A stretch of DNA of 64,000 nt, from contig JAYKYS010000007.1 of NCBI GenBank assembly GCA_036924285.1, forward strand, positions 1,860,001-1,924,000. The letters are read 5' to 3'. The position numbers and the translations under genes are program-made. Origin of the DNA: Asterella californica. Its lineage: Eukaryota > Streptophyta > Marchantiopsida > Marchantiales > Aytoniaceae. Under the pieces are notes generated by a model. The model saw only the letters and a list, made by a program, of their open reading frames with translations, was not told the origin of the DNA and searched no databases. Numbering within the stretch: the first letter of the stretch is position 1; each line of letters starts with the position of its first letter. Below, piece after piece: positions 10,447-20,358 of the stretch.

Positions 10447-11037
10447 TTTGAGGGTCGACGAGACAATCGACCAAAGGGAGAGGGCTTTAGCTCTCTTCCC
10501 CCAGGGAGAGGTTAAATCTAGTTACTTAGAAGAGAAAGGTAGTACTTCTAAGTGATATTCCTGGAAAACTCGAAGACAATTGCACTTGTTTTAAGGTCAA
10601 ATATTAGCCATGGCGGGTCTGCAGAAACCTGCCGAGACCGTTGATATAAGTCAATTATTTGATTGCTTTCAAAGTAAGGTAATGTGTTCAAGTTTGTAGT
10701 GACGAAGGATTTCTCCTTTTGCCCATTTAGTATACAAGATATCGTTCCCACAGAGGATTTGCACAAGTAACGCTGCTCTAAGTTCTAAGATCTGTTCAAA
10801 CACACAAACACACGGGTTTTGCCTAGAAATCCCGTCTTCTCACAAAACCACACAAACCACAACGTCTTCCAGACACGCCAAATGGTGCTCTGGACCCAAA
10901 CAAACAACTACCAACTAAAATATCACACAACTATTCACAGAGAAGCTCGGGAAGACGATCTTCCTGCTTCCAGGTTGCTTCTTCCGGTCTTCTCGATGCC
11001 GTCTTCCCGAAATGATTCTCGTCTTCTGGGGGTTTAG

Positions 11038-12343
11038 CTCATCTTCTCACACCTCCAGAAGGCTGTCCGGCTTCACAGAAGTCGACTAGTAACAGTCGTT
11101 ACACCTTATTCTCACACTCACATTCCAACGGGTTGGATAAATCACAGGGTGTATGCCCCCTGTAGCCTTCTCAGGCTTCTGCCTACGGAAGTTGTCTTCC
11201 TGCAGCGCTACAACGACATTCACCTTCACGGAAGCTCAATTAGAAGTATCGGAAGCTCACTAGAAGAAGATAAGAAGATGGGGAAGATGAGGGAAGATGG
11301 GAAGAAGAAGAAATCCAAACAAGAGAAAACAGGATGAAAAAGGGCAATTAAGATTCCGACAGGCTTCTAGTCCGGATCCTGACTAACAAGCCATCCCTGC
11401 TTGTAATAGTTTGAGGAGGAAGACAACAAACGTGAGTACTGTAGCACCGTCTTCTACTCGAGGATGTCGTCTTCTGTTGCGGGAAGAAGTCTTCTTTCTT
11501 CTTCACTTCGCTGCTCTGACTGCTCTGTCTTCTGAGATCACTTACCCAGAAGACCGTTCGTACGTAGATCCCAAGTGCTCTACTGAACGAGTCAAGCTAC
11601 ACTTCCACAACGGCTGACAGTCATCGCCACTCAAGAAGAACATTTCCCATGCACAATTGGGAGCGAATTCAGTGAACCCACCATCCAGAAGACATGGACA
11701 AAGCTGCTACACTCAAATCCACAATCTATTCCCCGAGAAGAAGTCACAATGGCATTGGGAAGCTCACTCTCTCTACTTCCTGCGTCTACTCCTCGACACA
11801 CCAGCCTAGCTAACAGGACTGCACGAGGATGCCGTTCCCTGTTCCTAGACTGTCCACCACTTACACCTACATCTCCAAGCCGCTGCTGATAACTAGAGAA
11901 TGCAGACTTCTTCCTGCATGATTCCCTTAGTCTAACATCGAGCAGAGCTAATCTGTCTACACTGTAGAATCTGTATATGTGCAGACCTCTGTAGCGTATA
12001 ATGTGTCATGAGTCTCCTGCACCGTAAGATGTTGGTGTGTATGCAGAGAGCTCCTAATTCCTACTCTGTCATCCTACTTATGCACTCGAATTGAGGTGCA
12101 GAAAGAATCCCCTCCAACCTTCGACTGCAATCAGGGAGGGATGGACACCGCCAGAAGGTTACCACCTCACATGCAAAGACGGTTCCCTTTTCCTAATTAA
12201 CCATCTGGTTGTTTTACCCTACGCTGTCTACTCTGCCACATGGTCACTAATCTAAAATTAAATTGGACCTGTCTTTTTCTAATATAGCATTTTGAGTACT
12301 TACTAAGTTTGGACAATCTCCTGATATTCTGGGCTTTGCTTAT
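11038..12343 (-). other. Non-coding part of TE2 (probable LTR or 3' region)
   Basis: No supported gene. Short open frames here are low-complexity and rich in cttct/gaaga words. On the minus strand the sequence follows the coiled-coil ORF, as a 3' untranslated region or LTR would. Confidence 0.4.
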
Positions 12344-13233
12344 CTATTCTAATGGCTCGGATGCCATTCCCACCTGATCTATTCCTACCTGAACTACTAA
12401 AACGGCTTCTGATACGCTGGGAAGCCCTGTAATTACCTCTGGTGTCGCTGAGGTGGCCTTCTCCTCCATGTTCGTCGCTGGCTCTGCTGCTGCTGCTTCG
12501 GAAGACAGAAGCGTCTTCTGGGAAGATGGGTCGACTTGTGCTTCCTCGCTCTTCTGAGGGACTAGTTCGACACTGGGAGCCATGGTGACCTCATAGGGGT
12601 CCGGGGAAGTTGCTTCCTCCACGCGGAATACCTGGGAAGACGGTCTTCCTTCCTGTCTTCCAGAAGACGGTCTTCCTTCTTGTCTTCCAGAAGACGTCTT
12701 GTCTTCCGGGGCATCTTCCGAGTTCTTCTTGGCTTCCAACGTTGTCACTACCAAGTGTACAGCGAGGTCGAACTCCCCCTTCTCCAAGTGTGGTCTTGTC
12801 GATGATGCTGGTGCTTGGGAAGATGCATTTACTGGTGGCGGGATCAAGGGAAGACCATAGAGCGTCTTCACTCCCTCTATCTGCCGATCCAAGGACCTGA
12901 ACATACTCTCCTTGCAATTCACAAACATTGCTTTGGACTCCTCGCCCCATCCTCTAGCCAGGGTAAGCAACTTCCTACCCGCGGTGAAGTTGAACTTCTT
13001 CCGAAGCGCTTCCACCAATTGAGCTAGCAACCCCTGCGCACGAGCTTCCGCTGCTTCTCTCTGCGTCTTCTCGGCTGCAGCCTGCACTTCTGCGGCTTCC
13101 CGCAGTGTCTTCCACGTCATCTTCTCTTCTGCAAGGGCGGTGAGCTTATCCCGTACTCGCAGAACCTCCTGGTCACGCTGCTGTAAGCGCGCCTGCAACT
13201 CCTGGTTGCTCTTCTTCAGCTGCGCTTACTCCT
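12344..13233 (-). CDS. TE2 coiled-coil ORF, unknown function
   Basis: About 296 codons, open from 13233 down to the stop at 12344, with no clear ATG at the upstream end. The first ~90 residues are a strong coiled coil rich in Gln, Glu, Arg and Ala (KKSNQELQARLQQRDQEVL, then REAAEVQAAAEKTQREAAEA). A middle segment (FNFTAGRKLLTLARGWGEES) looks globular. The C-terminal half is Ser/Pro/Glu-rich with two tandem SSGRQEGRP units. It lies 3' of the pol remnant, where some plant gypsy elements carry an extra or env-position ORF. Alternatively it is the N-terminal part of gag of a second, adjoining truncated copy, since TE2's own gag lacks its N-terminus. Confidence 0.5.
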
Positions 13234-14478
13234 TGGAAGAAGTGACGTACTTGTTGTGAGTCGAAGGCTCAGTCCTTCCCTAAGTCCTCACAGTATAGCT
13301 TCTACTCTCAGAAGACGAAACTAGTCTTCCAGAAGACAGCTACTCCGTCTTCTGAGATTCTAACAATACTTCTTAACTCCCTCTCGTCTTCCGGGCTATA
13401 TCTACTCAATCCTAACTAAGCAAGGCCTCGCATGGATTACTAAGAAGACAATCCACCTTGCATTACATCCTGCTTCCTAACAGAAGATACAAGATATGCG
13501 AGAAGTAGAGTATAGGAAAGGTTCAGAAGATGGTTGCGGGCTCCTGCGGTGACAGTGGCCTCTGAGAAGACACTCGGGACAGTTTCCGATTCAATGTTTT
13601 TCTCGGAAGACCTCCCGAAGTCAGGCTTCTCTTCACTGGTCTCACCTGTCTTCGTCTTCCTACGCGCAATCTATCCTCACAACAGACTCAAGACATGTGC
13701 ACTCTGTTCTTCTGACTTCTCACCTCTCATACACACTCAGAAGAAGCTTGCTGCATGATGGGAAGACATGACCCTCGACCATTCTCTCCAGATTCTGCCA
13801 GCAAGACTTCTCACAACTCTCTTCTAAGTTCGGGAAGAAGAAGAAACGACTGCTATGGGTCGGACAGAAGAGACCCGAAATGGACCCTCACGTCTTCTCG
13901 CTCATTTTGCCAGCCTTTCAGTCTTCTAGTCTCTCTAGGAAGATGTGGAGTTGAGAAGCTTGGAAAACCGGGAGGCACAGGCCTAGTTCCCGAGTTCCAA
14001 CTTCTCGAAATAACAAAAGAACTCACCACACCACTCAGGCTTCGTACCAAGTCTCTCTTAACACAAAAGCAACACAAATCCACTCTTGATACGAATTGGG
14101 TACAATCGACTTTCGAAGACAGTCAGACTTCTGAAGCGTCTTCCGAAGATGTCTTCCGTCTTCCGAAGATGTCTTCCGTCTTCCGCCGTCTTCCGTCTTC
14201 CGAAGACACCACCGAGAAGACGCTCTTCAGAAGACGGTCGTCTTCCGAAGAAGTCAACTTATTATTACAAACAGCCCTTAAGATCATCTTCCTGATAAGG
14301 AAGCCGTAATCTTAAGTAACAACGCTTCTTCAGTTATACAAATAAGTTATTAATCTCAAAAATTTCAAAAATTCGTGAATACTGTAATTTGTGGGCACCA
14401 CATACGCCCACCCTCACATGTTTGCGTCCCCGCAAACATCAGTGTTTCAGCACTTCTGTGCAAGTCCGAAGCATCTCC
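13234..14478 (-). other. TE2 non-coding segment with GAAGAC/GTCTTC-rich repeats
   Basis: No supported gene. Overlapping cttccgaagatgtcttccgt-type units are densest at 14110-14250. A candidate LTR-start context lies near 14400 (minus strand gagggtgggcgtatgtgg followed by tgcccacaaatt), which could be a polypurine tract and LTR start. Confidence 0.5.
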
Positions 14479-15834
14479 TCAGCTTCTCGTCATGTCCTTC
14501 CTAAACAAGATACCCTGGAAGATGGCGTAGGGGCTTGCCTTGTGTAAGAAGACAGCCTTCTGCTCCGCATCCAATCCTTCGGGATACTGTTGGTCTTCCA
14601 AGAACTTCCTCAAGTCCTTGAAGATCGACGCTTCTGTGGAAGCCGCAAAGACTGGATCAGAAGATCTAGTCTCGTCTTCTGGGAAGCAAGCGGTTCGCCC
14701 CCCCTCAGATGAAAGTGTCTCTGCGAAAACTGAAAACAGCTTCTCGTCAGAGAACTCGTCTTCCACTTCATTTTCTCGTCTGTCTCCTTCTCTGATTGAA
14801 ACTTGGTTGTACCCAGAATACCCATCCAGGAAGCTATAGAACTCATGCCCTGCTACCTGGTCTAACACAGAGTCGGTGAATGGTAAAGGGTGATGATCCT
14901 TCTTCGTGGCCAAGTTCAGCTTCCGGAAGTCCTGACACACTCGGATCTTCCCTGTCTGCTTCTTCGGCACGATGACAATAGGAGCTACCCACTCACTGCT
15001 AAGTACTGGGAAGATGACGCATGCCTTCAGGTATTGGTCAATCTGGTCCTTTACCAGAAGCGAGTACTTGGGGTTGAGCTGATACTGCCTCTGCCGTGCA
15101 GGAACAACGCCCTCCAGCAAGTCGATGCGATGCTCTCCCAACTCTCGAGGTATGCCCTTCATGTCTTCTATGGTCCATGCGAAGACATCCTGGAACTCCG
15201 TTAGAAGTTCTAGAAAGTCTTCCAACTGCTGGCCCTCGATCACCTTGGAAAGCTTCAGCTTCTTCCCAGGAGCAACCTCCATCTCTTGGAGATCATCCGG
15301 GTTTATCATTCCTTCAGTGTGACTGTACTCACTGGCACCAAAGTATTCCGGTTTGGGAGCTTCTTCTAGTTCAGATTCGTCTTCTGGAAGACCAACTGTC
15401 GGATCTTCCGAAGGGAAGACGGTACTTTCGTCTTCTGGAAGTCCAACTGTCGGATCTTCCGAAGGGAAGACGGTATTCTCGTCTTCTGGAAGCTCTTCTT
15501 CCGCAATCTCGTAGCACTCAATGTATCCACAGACCACATCTTCCACTTTCTCTGCTACTTCTGTAGCACACACGTTATTCACCATAAACTCATTATACCG
15601 TTCATCACTGTCAGAAGACGCAGCCGAGTCTTCTGAAGTGTACCCCTCTGTTGTAGACGGAGTTTCACCTTGGTGTCCAATCTTGATCCAAGGAAGCGAG
15701 ACCTTACTCTTCTCACCTAGCTTGGGTGTAGGATTGGGAAATCTCAAACGATGCCTTCTCCAGTCGGTATTCACATTTGCAGCATACAGCCATGGTCTTC
15801 CTATCAACACCTGATATCCAACCTTAGCTACAGG
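14479..15834 (-). pseudogene. pol: TE2 pol remnant: truncated RT fused in frame to pre-integrase segment
   Basis: After LIGRPWLYAANVNTDW the frame has a Ser/Glu-rich linker with tandem PSEDPTVGLPEDE units. RT then starts (SSEWVAPIVIVPKK, IRVCQDFRKLN, KKDHHPLPF) and runs to FLDGYSGYNQVSI. At that point it jumps, still in frame, to an acidic linker and to FLEDQQYPEGLDAEQKAVF...ILFRKDMTRS. TE1 has the corresponding SFPEGMHTRERN...EGILF segment after RNase H and before integrase. The catalytic RT box and all of RNase H are therefore deleted without loss of frame, and integrase is cut off at the stop. The protein cannot be a polymerase; a non-autonomous derivative or relic is likely. Confidence 0.85.
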
Positions 15835-17365
15835 TCACAAAATGATGTAAGTGAGGTAAAAAGATACTCCACCAATTACCGTGAGGACATCTTTCAGTTG
15901 CCCCAAAGGTCGTCTTCTGGTCTGGTCCGTCATTCTGAGAATTCTCAGAGTAGGCTGGAACTCAGTGAAGCCTAGGGCATGCGCCGTTTCCTCCGTCATG
16001 ATGTTAACTCCGGAGCCGGAATCAATGGGTACCTTCTTCAGAAGATAGCCATGGATCTCCATATCAAGTTCTGGGGCTCTCAAGTCCTCATGCTCTACCC
16101 TTAGGATCGGGGTGCTCTTGGGAAGTTTAGCTGCCCTCCTCTTCCTCGATCCTCGAAGCACAAATTGTAACAACTTCCTGTAACCAGCGTTGTCATCCAA
16201 CAGCTGTTGGAAGGTTACATCCGCCTTCTGATTCCACAAGTCTCGTAAGAAGTCGTACGGAGATCTTTTCAGAAGAGTGACTGGTGTTTCCAACAGAGAA
16301 GATGCAGTAGCTGCTTCCTTGGGTGGAAGACCAGAAGAGTGTCTTCCCTCGACTGGAGGCTGTTCCCGTGAGACAGGTGTTGCCGTAGTCGGTGTAGGAA
16401 GCTGCTGTACTATCTTCCGTCTCTTCTCCAGCTCTTCTTGCATGATCGCTTCAACCTCTTGTCTTATGTCAGGAGCAAAGTACTTCGGATCTTCTCGGTC
16501 GTAAGTAGGAGAAGACGGCCGCTCAGGAGAAGATGACCTCTCCTTACGCTGCTTCTTCTTCTTGACGTCCTTCTGGCGAGATTCTGACTTCCCTTTGCTT
16601 CTGGTACTTACCTTGAACACAGCTTCATCCAAAACTTCCTCCGGAGGCCAACTATCTGAATTCGGGTCAGGATTCCAAACAGTACCATCCGTCAAAGTGA
16701 GAGATGACGCTTCTTTAGGTGTCTTCATCTTCTGAGCTGCAGTCGTCTTCTGCAGCTGAGGTTCCTTTCCTTCGCGCTTCCCGGGGTCTGGTTCGTCTTC
16801 CTCGATATGGAGACAATCCGTACAATCCCCAGGATCTTCTTCTTCTACCGTGATGTGCTGTACCACTGCTAACTCGAGCTTAGAAGATGATGCAGCTTCT
16901 GCAGGAGGCGTGGTATCTACAAATCTCACCATTTGTCGGGGTCGTAAGGTCTGAGGACAATTCCCTGTGAAATGACCGGCTTCCTTACAGTTCCCACACA
17001 AGGGCACTTGCCCAATCTGTCTTCTCGGGTGAGGACAGGTGGACCACCAGTGTCCTGTCTCTCCACAATTATTCCTCACGCTCCAGGAAGAGGGTTGAGA
17101 GGTCGTTGTGATGAAGAAGGCTGCCAGGGTGTCCTGGTCTGTACATTGCTAGCTCTATCCCTCGGTACATAACGATTATATTGGGCGGGAGGCGTAGGAG
17201 TGAAGGGTTGGATCGTCTCGATCCTATAGCAGGTTTCCCCACTGGGATCGTGTAGATATCCCTCATCATCTTCTTCCCATCCTGCCCAGTTGACAGCTTG
17301 GTCCTGCGTACACTGATCTCTGGTGTGTCCAGAAGAGTTACAATCGAATACAACTTTCTAGTTTT
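15835..17365 (-). pseudogene. gag-pro: TE2 gag C-terminus and aspartic protease
   Basis: Three zinc-knuckle segments lie in a row: CNSSGHTRDQC near 17345-17313, then NNCGETGHWWSTC and LCGNCKEAGHFTGNC from 17079 on, the first in another frame from the others. A Lys/Ser-rich linker follows (KGKSESRQKDVKKKKQRKE). The protease has the canonical triad IDSGSGVNIM. A TGA at 15835-15837 interrupts the protease just before LIGRPWL, which continues in the same frame. The gag N-terminus is missing: the coding sequence fades into mitochondrial-like DNA near 17365. Confidence 0.8.
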
Positions 17366-18200
17366 CACTATTAAATTAAAGAGTTTTGAAATAGTCAACG
17401 TTTTTAGAACGCTTGATCCTGATCGAAAAGGTTTGGCTTTAGTTTTTGATGAAAAGGTTATGTCAACTTGACCCGACACCCAATTGTTATGTGTTTAAGG
17501 AGTTGATAACCAAGGAAGATTGGGTACAAGTTTATATAGATAGGTTAGACAATGTGATGAGGAGACAAAGTTTGATGAATAATCATATATAAAGATGAGT
17601 TATCATATATAAAGGATATTTCAATATGAAAAAGAAGTTGGGTTTGCGTATAAAGGATATTTCAATATGAAAAAGAAGTTGGGTTTGCATTCAAAATTTT
17701 TTTCCATTGAATACACTAAAAGTGATTTATAGAAAGGGTGAAGAAGCATCTACTTTTTTATTTACGATAAAACCCCTGAAGATTGTCATAAAATTATTGA
17801 ATTCATAAGTCAAGCATTCAAAATACCATTAGACCCGAATTTGGTACAAAGACCTTAGTCTTGTAGAGATAAAGACTTGTGTAGTAATTCCGCTTCAATA
17901 AAAGCGAATTTATAATATTTATTACAGAACTCCAAACCTTTTCACGAGGTCCGTAGGGGGACTAGACCCGTAAGGACAATTCTGATGATTCATGTAAAAG
18001 GTGTGAAATTCTTATTGTTTGTTAACTTTACAGGTTGCGCTGGTGTCCTGCATTACGTATATACTTTTAGATTTAGTAGAGAGGAAAAGATGGCTTAATA
18101 CTGAGGCGGCGTTATTTTCTTTATTCAAATCGCATATGTTTCAACTGGACATAAGAAAGAAACAGCGTGAAGGATGTTGTCTCAACCAGTAAAACTGATG
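17366..18200 (+). pseudogene. Decayed reading frames of probable mitochondrial or plasmid origin
   Basis: Short protein-like stretches survive between stops: GLALVFDEKVMST near 17430, ELITKEDWVQVYIDRLDNVM near 17490-17550, and IYDKTPEDCHKIIEF near 17760-17810. None is recognised. They flank TE2 on the side opposite the DNA polymerase relic and could be other parts of the same plasmid polymerase or a neighbouring plasmid gene. That link is inference. A 41-bp tandem duplication (17608-17689) lies within. Confidence 0.35.
17608..17689 (+). repeat. Perfect 41-bp tandem duplication
   Basis: Two adjacent copies of a 41-bp unit beginning tataaaggatatttcaatat, at 17608-17648 and 17649-17689. Confidence 0.9.
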
Positions 18201-18204
18201 AGAT

Positions 18205-18297
18205 TTCGGAGTTTGGAAGTGTTGAAATACCTCTCGAACCTTATGTAGAAACCATTTTACATGGTTTGACGGGCAGTTTGTACAGGGCCCGAGTACT

Positions 18298-18332
<35 letters not shown>

Positions 18333-18553
18333 AATTCCAACTTCATGTCCTCGAGTTGCAGAGAACAATCCGAATCGTAGGCAATCTTTCTGGATTCGCT
18401 CCGCCTTACAGCATTGCTTCCAATTGTAACTGCCATTGTAGCACGTGTGTAGCCCAGTCCATAAGGGCCATGCGGACTTGACGTCATCCCCACCTTCCTC
18501 CAGTATATCACTGGCAGTTTTTTGTGAGTGCAGCACATGGCTTGAAGTGTCAA
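18205..18553 (-). rRNA. rrn18: Mitochondrial small-subunit rRNA, 3' fragment (inverted)
   Basis: Read on the minus strand it contains the universal blocks CTGGAGGAAGGTGGGGATGA, GGGCTACACACGTGCTACAA, CGCGGATCAGCATGCCGCGG and CTGCCCGTCA, corresponding roughly to E. coli 16S 1165-1410. The last is altered from the usual GTACACACCGCCCGTCA (here GTACAAACTGCCCGTCA), a sign of decay. It faces the 5' fragment at 19300-20358; about 250 nt of the rRNA between the two pieces is missing. Confidence 0.88.
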
Positions 18554-19299
18554 TCATTTTGACTAAGACTGAGGAACTCAGTGTGAAGTGTACAATGCTC
18601 TGAGAACTCCGTTCGTCAGAGAATACCGACAACCTTGTATGATCATATCCATAGAGCTTTCTCAAGCTTATTTTGCACTTGGTATAAGAACTATTTGGGT
18701 AGTTCTTATGCAGAATTATGCCGTAACGTTAAGCTTTGGCTAGGCTTCACTGGTTCTGTAAGGCAATTAAGCTATATAAGCGTGAAGAACTTCCGTTATT
18801 TAAGCGTGAAGGAGGTATATTAGGCCTTTCATTTGTTTGTAGTTGTTACTGACCTCTGGGTCGTCAGGGTCCATGAGTGCTAGCTTTTCTTGTACCGGTC
18901 ACGGTAGGTTAAACAAAGGCCCGTAGGGCTTTCTTTGGTTAAAACACTTGCTAACCAGAGGCTCGTAGGGAATGTTGGATTTCTGATTTTGCAAACTAAT
19001 AATCTGGTAACCACAAGCTAGGGAACCTGTGGTTGGATTGTCTCCCTTTTCTATATACATCTTGATTTTCTTTTTGTTACCATAAAAACGAAAAAACAAT
19101 CAAATTTTTTTCTTTTAGGGCTGAAACCCGAAGATGAAGCATCATATAAAATGGATGAAAATATTTGTGCGATTTTTTGGGCCCTGGGGGTCTTATTTCT
19201 TAGTAGGATGCTTAATTGGTTAGTGATACGCAAGATGTTTATATTGTAAGTTTGTATAGGTTCACATCCTATTTATGCGTAAATTAGATAATCATACTC
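18554..19299. other. Mitochondrial-type spacer, no firm gene
   Basis: Contains two ggcccgtagggc-like hairpin words near 18919 and an unassigned hydrophobic frame near 19119-19250 (+) including ICAIFWALGVLFLSRMLNWL. It may be a mitochondrial membrane-protein relic; no family recognised. Confidence 0.4.
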
Positions 19300-19830
19300 A
19301 AAAAAAAGAGTTTGATCTTGGCTCAGAATGAACGCTAGCGATATGCTTAACACATGCAAGTCGAACGTTGTTTTCGTCCTTATGTGTTGAAGGTTGCATT
19401 CGGAGAAGAAAACCTTTTTTCTTCTCTGAGCTGCTCAACTTTGAATCAGTTGAGCCTGCGGCCTCCGATCAACCGTGAGAAATCGTTGAAACCAAAGTGG
19501 CGAACGGGTGAGTAATATGTGGGAATCTGCCAAACAGTTTGGGCCAAATCCTGAATAAACGAAAGCTAAAAGGCGCTATTTGATGAGCCTACAAAGCATC
19601 AGGTAGTTGGTTAGGTAAAGGCTGACCAAGCCAACGACACTTAGCGGGTCTGTTAGGACGATCCGTCGCACTGGGACTGAGACACGGTCCAGACTCCCAG
19701 GGAGGCTGCAATGGGGAATCTTGGACAATGGGCGAAAGCCTGATCCAGCAATATGGCGTGAGTGAAGAAGGGCAGTGTAGCTTGTAAAGCTCTTTCGTCG
19801 AGTATGCGATTATGACAAGACTCGAAGAAG

Positions 19831-19866
<36 letters not shown>

Positions 19867-20358
19867 GACGGGGGGGGGGGGGCAAGTGTTATTCAGAATG
19901 ACTAGGCGTAAAGGGCACGTAGGCGGTGAATCCAGTTGAAAGTGAAAGTCGCCAGCTCAACTGACGGAATGCTTTCAAAACCAATTTACTAGAGTAAGGC
20001 ATAGAGGAAAGGGGAATTTTGTGTGTAGCGATAAAATGCAAAAATATACGAAGAAACGCCAAAAGCGAAGGCAGCTTTCTGGTTCTTTAACTGACGCTAA
20101 AGTGCGAAAGCATGGAGGGCAAACAGGATTAGATACCCTGGTAGTCCATGCTGTAAACGATGAGTGTTCGTTCTTGGTCTACTGATATCGCACTCCTTTG
20201 GTTCGACTTAAGCTCGGCTTAATGCTTAAATTATTTCAAAGGGAGTGTGACTCGATTATTTTCTTCAAGTTCCAACAATCGTGAAAAATATGTCATTATC
20301 AGGGGTTGAGCTAACGCGTTAAACACTCCGCCTGGAGAGTACGGTCGCAAGGCTGAAA
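19300..20358 (+). rRNA. rrn18: Mitochondrial small-subunit rRNA, 5' fragment
   Basis: Begins agagtttgatcttggctcag and contains the blocks acacatgcaagtcgaacg, actgggactgagacacggtc, gtgccagcagccgcggtaa, attagataccctggtagtcc and gagtacggtcgcaaggctga. This spans E. coli 16S ~8-905 and is the plant mitochondrial type. A G-run after cggtaagac (near 19870) is expanded to about 13-14 G. The homology stops abruptly after ctgaaa where ctcaaaggaattgacgg would be expected. Confidence 0.95.

Larger units (their letters stand above)
10520..17365 (-). mobile_element. TE2: degenerate Ty3/gypsy element inside the mitochondrial insertion
   Basis: Minus-strand gag zinc knuckles, protease, N-terminal RT and a pre-integrase segment lie in order from 17365 to 14479. 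An extra coiled-coil ORF lies further 3' (13198-12344). The left part (about 10.52-12.3 kb) has no gene and probably holds LTR or 3' non-coding sequence. It includes a block reading aatcctctgtgggaacgata on the minus strand (around 10740), similar to blocks near LTR ends of Tat/Athila-type elements. No second LTR copy was found, so both limits are approximate. The element is rich in GAAGAC/GTCTTC. It is incapable of autonomous movement. Confidence 0.75.

Noticed and set aside
19208..19290. tRNA upstream of rrn18 (T-arm-like ataggttcacatcctat)
   Set aside because: No acceptor pairing and no acceptable anticodon stem; the stretch overlaps a hydrophobic reading frame.
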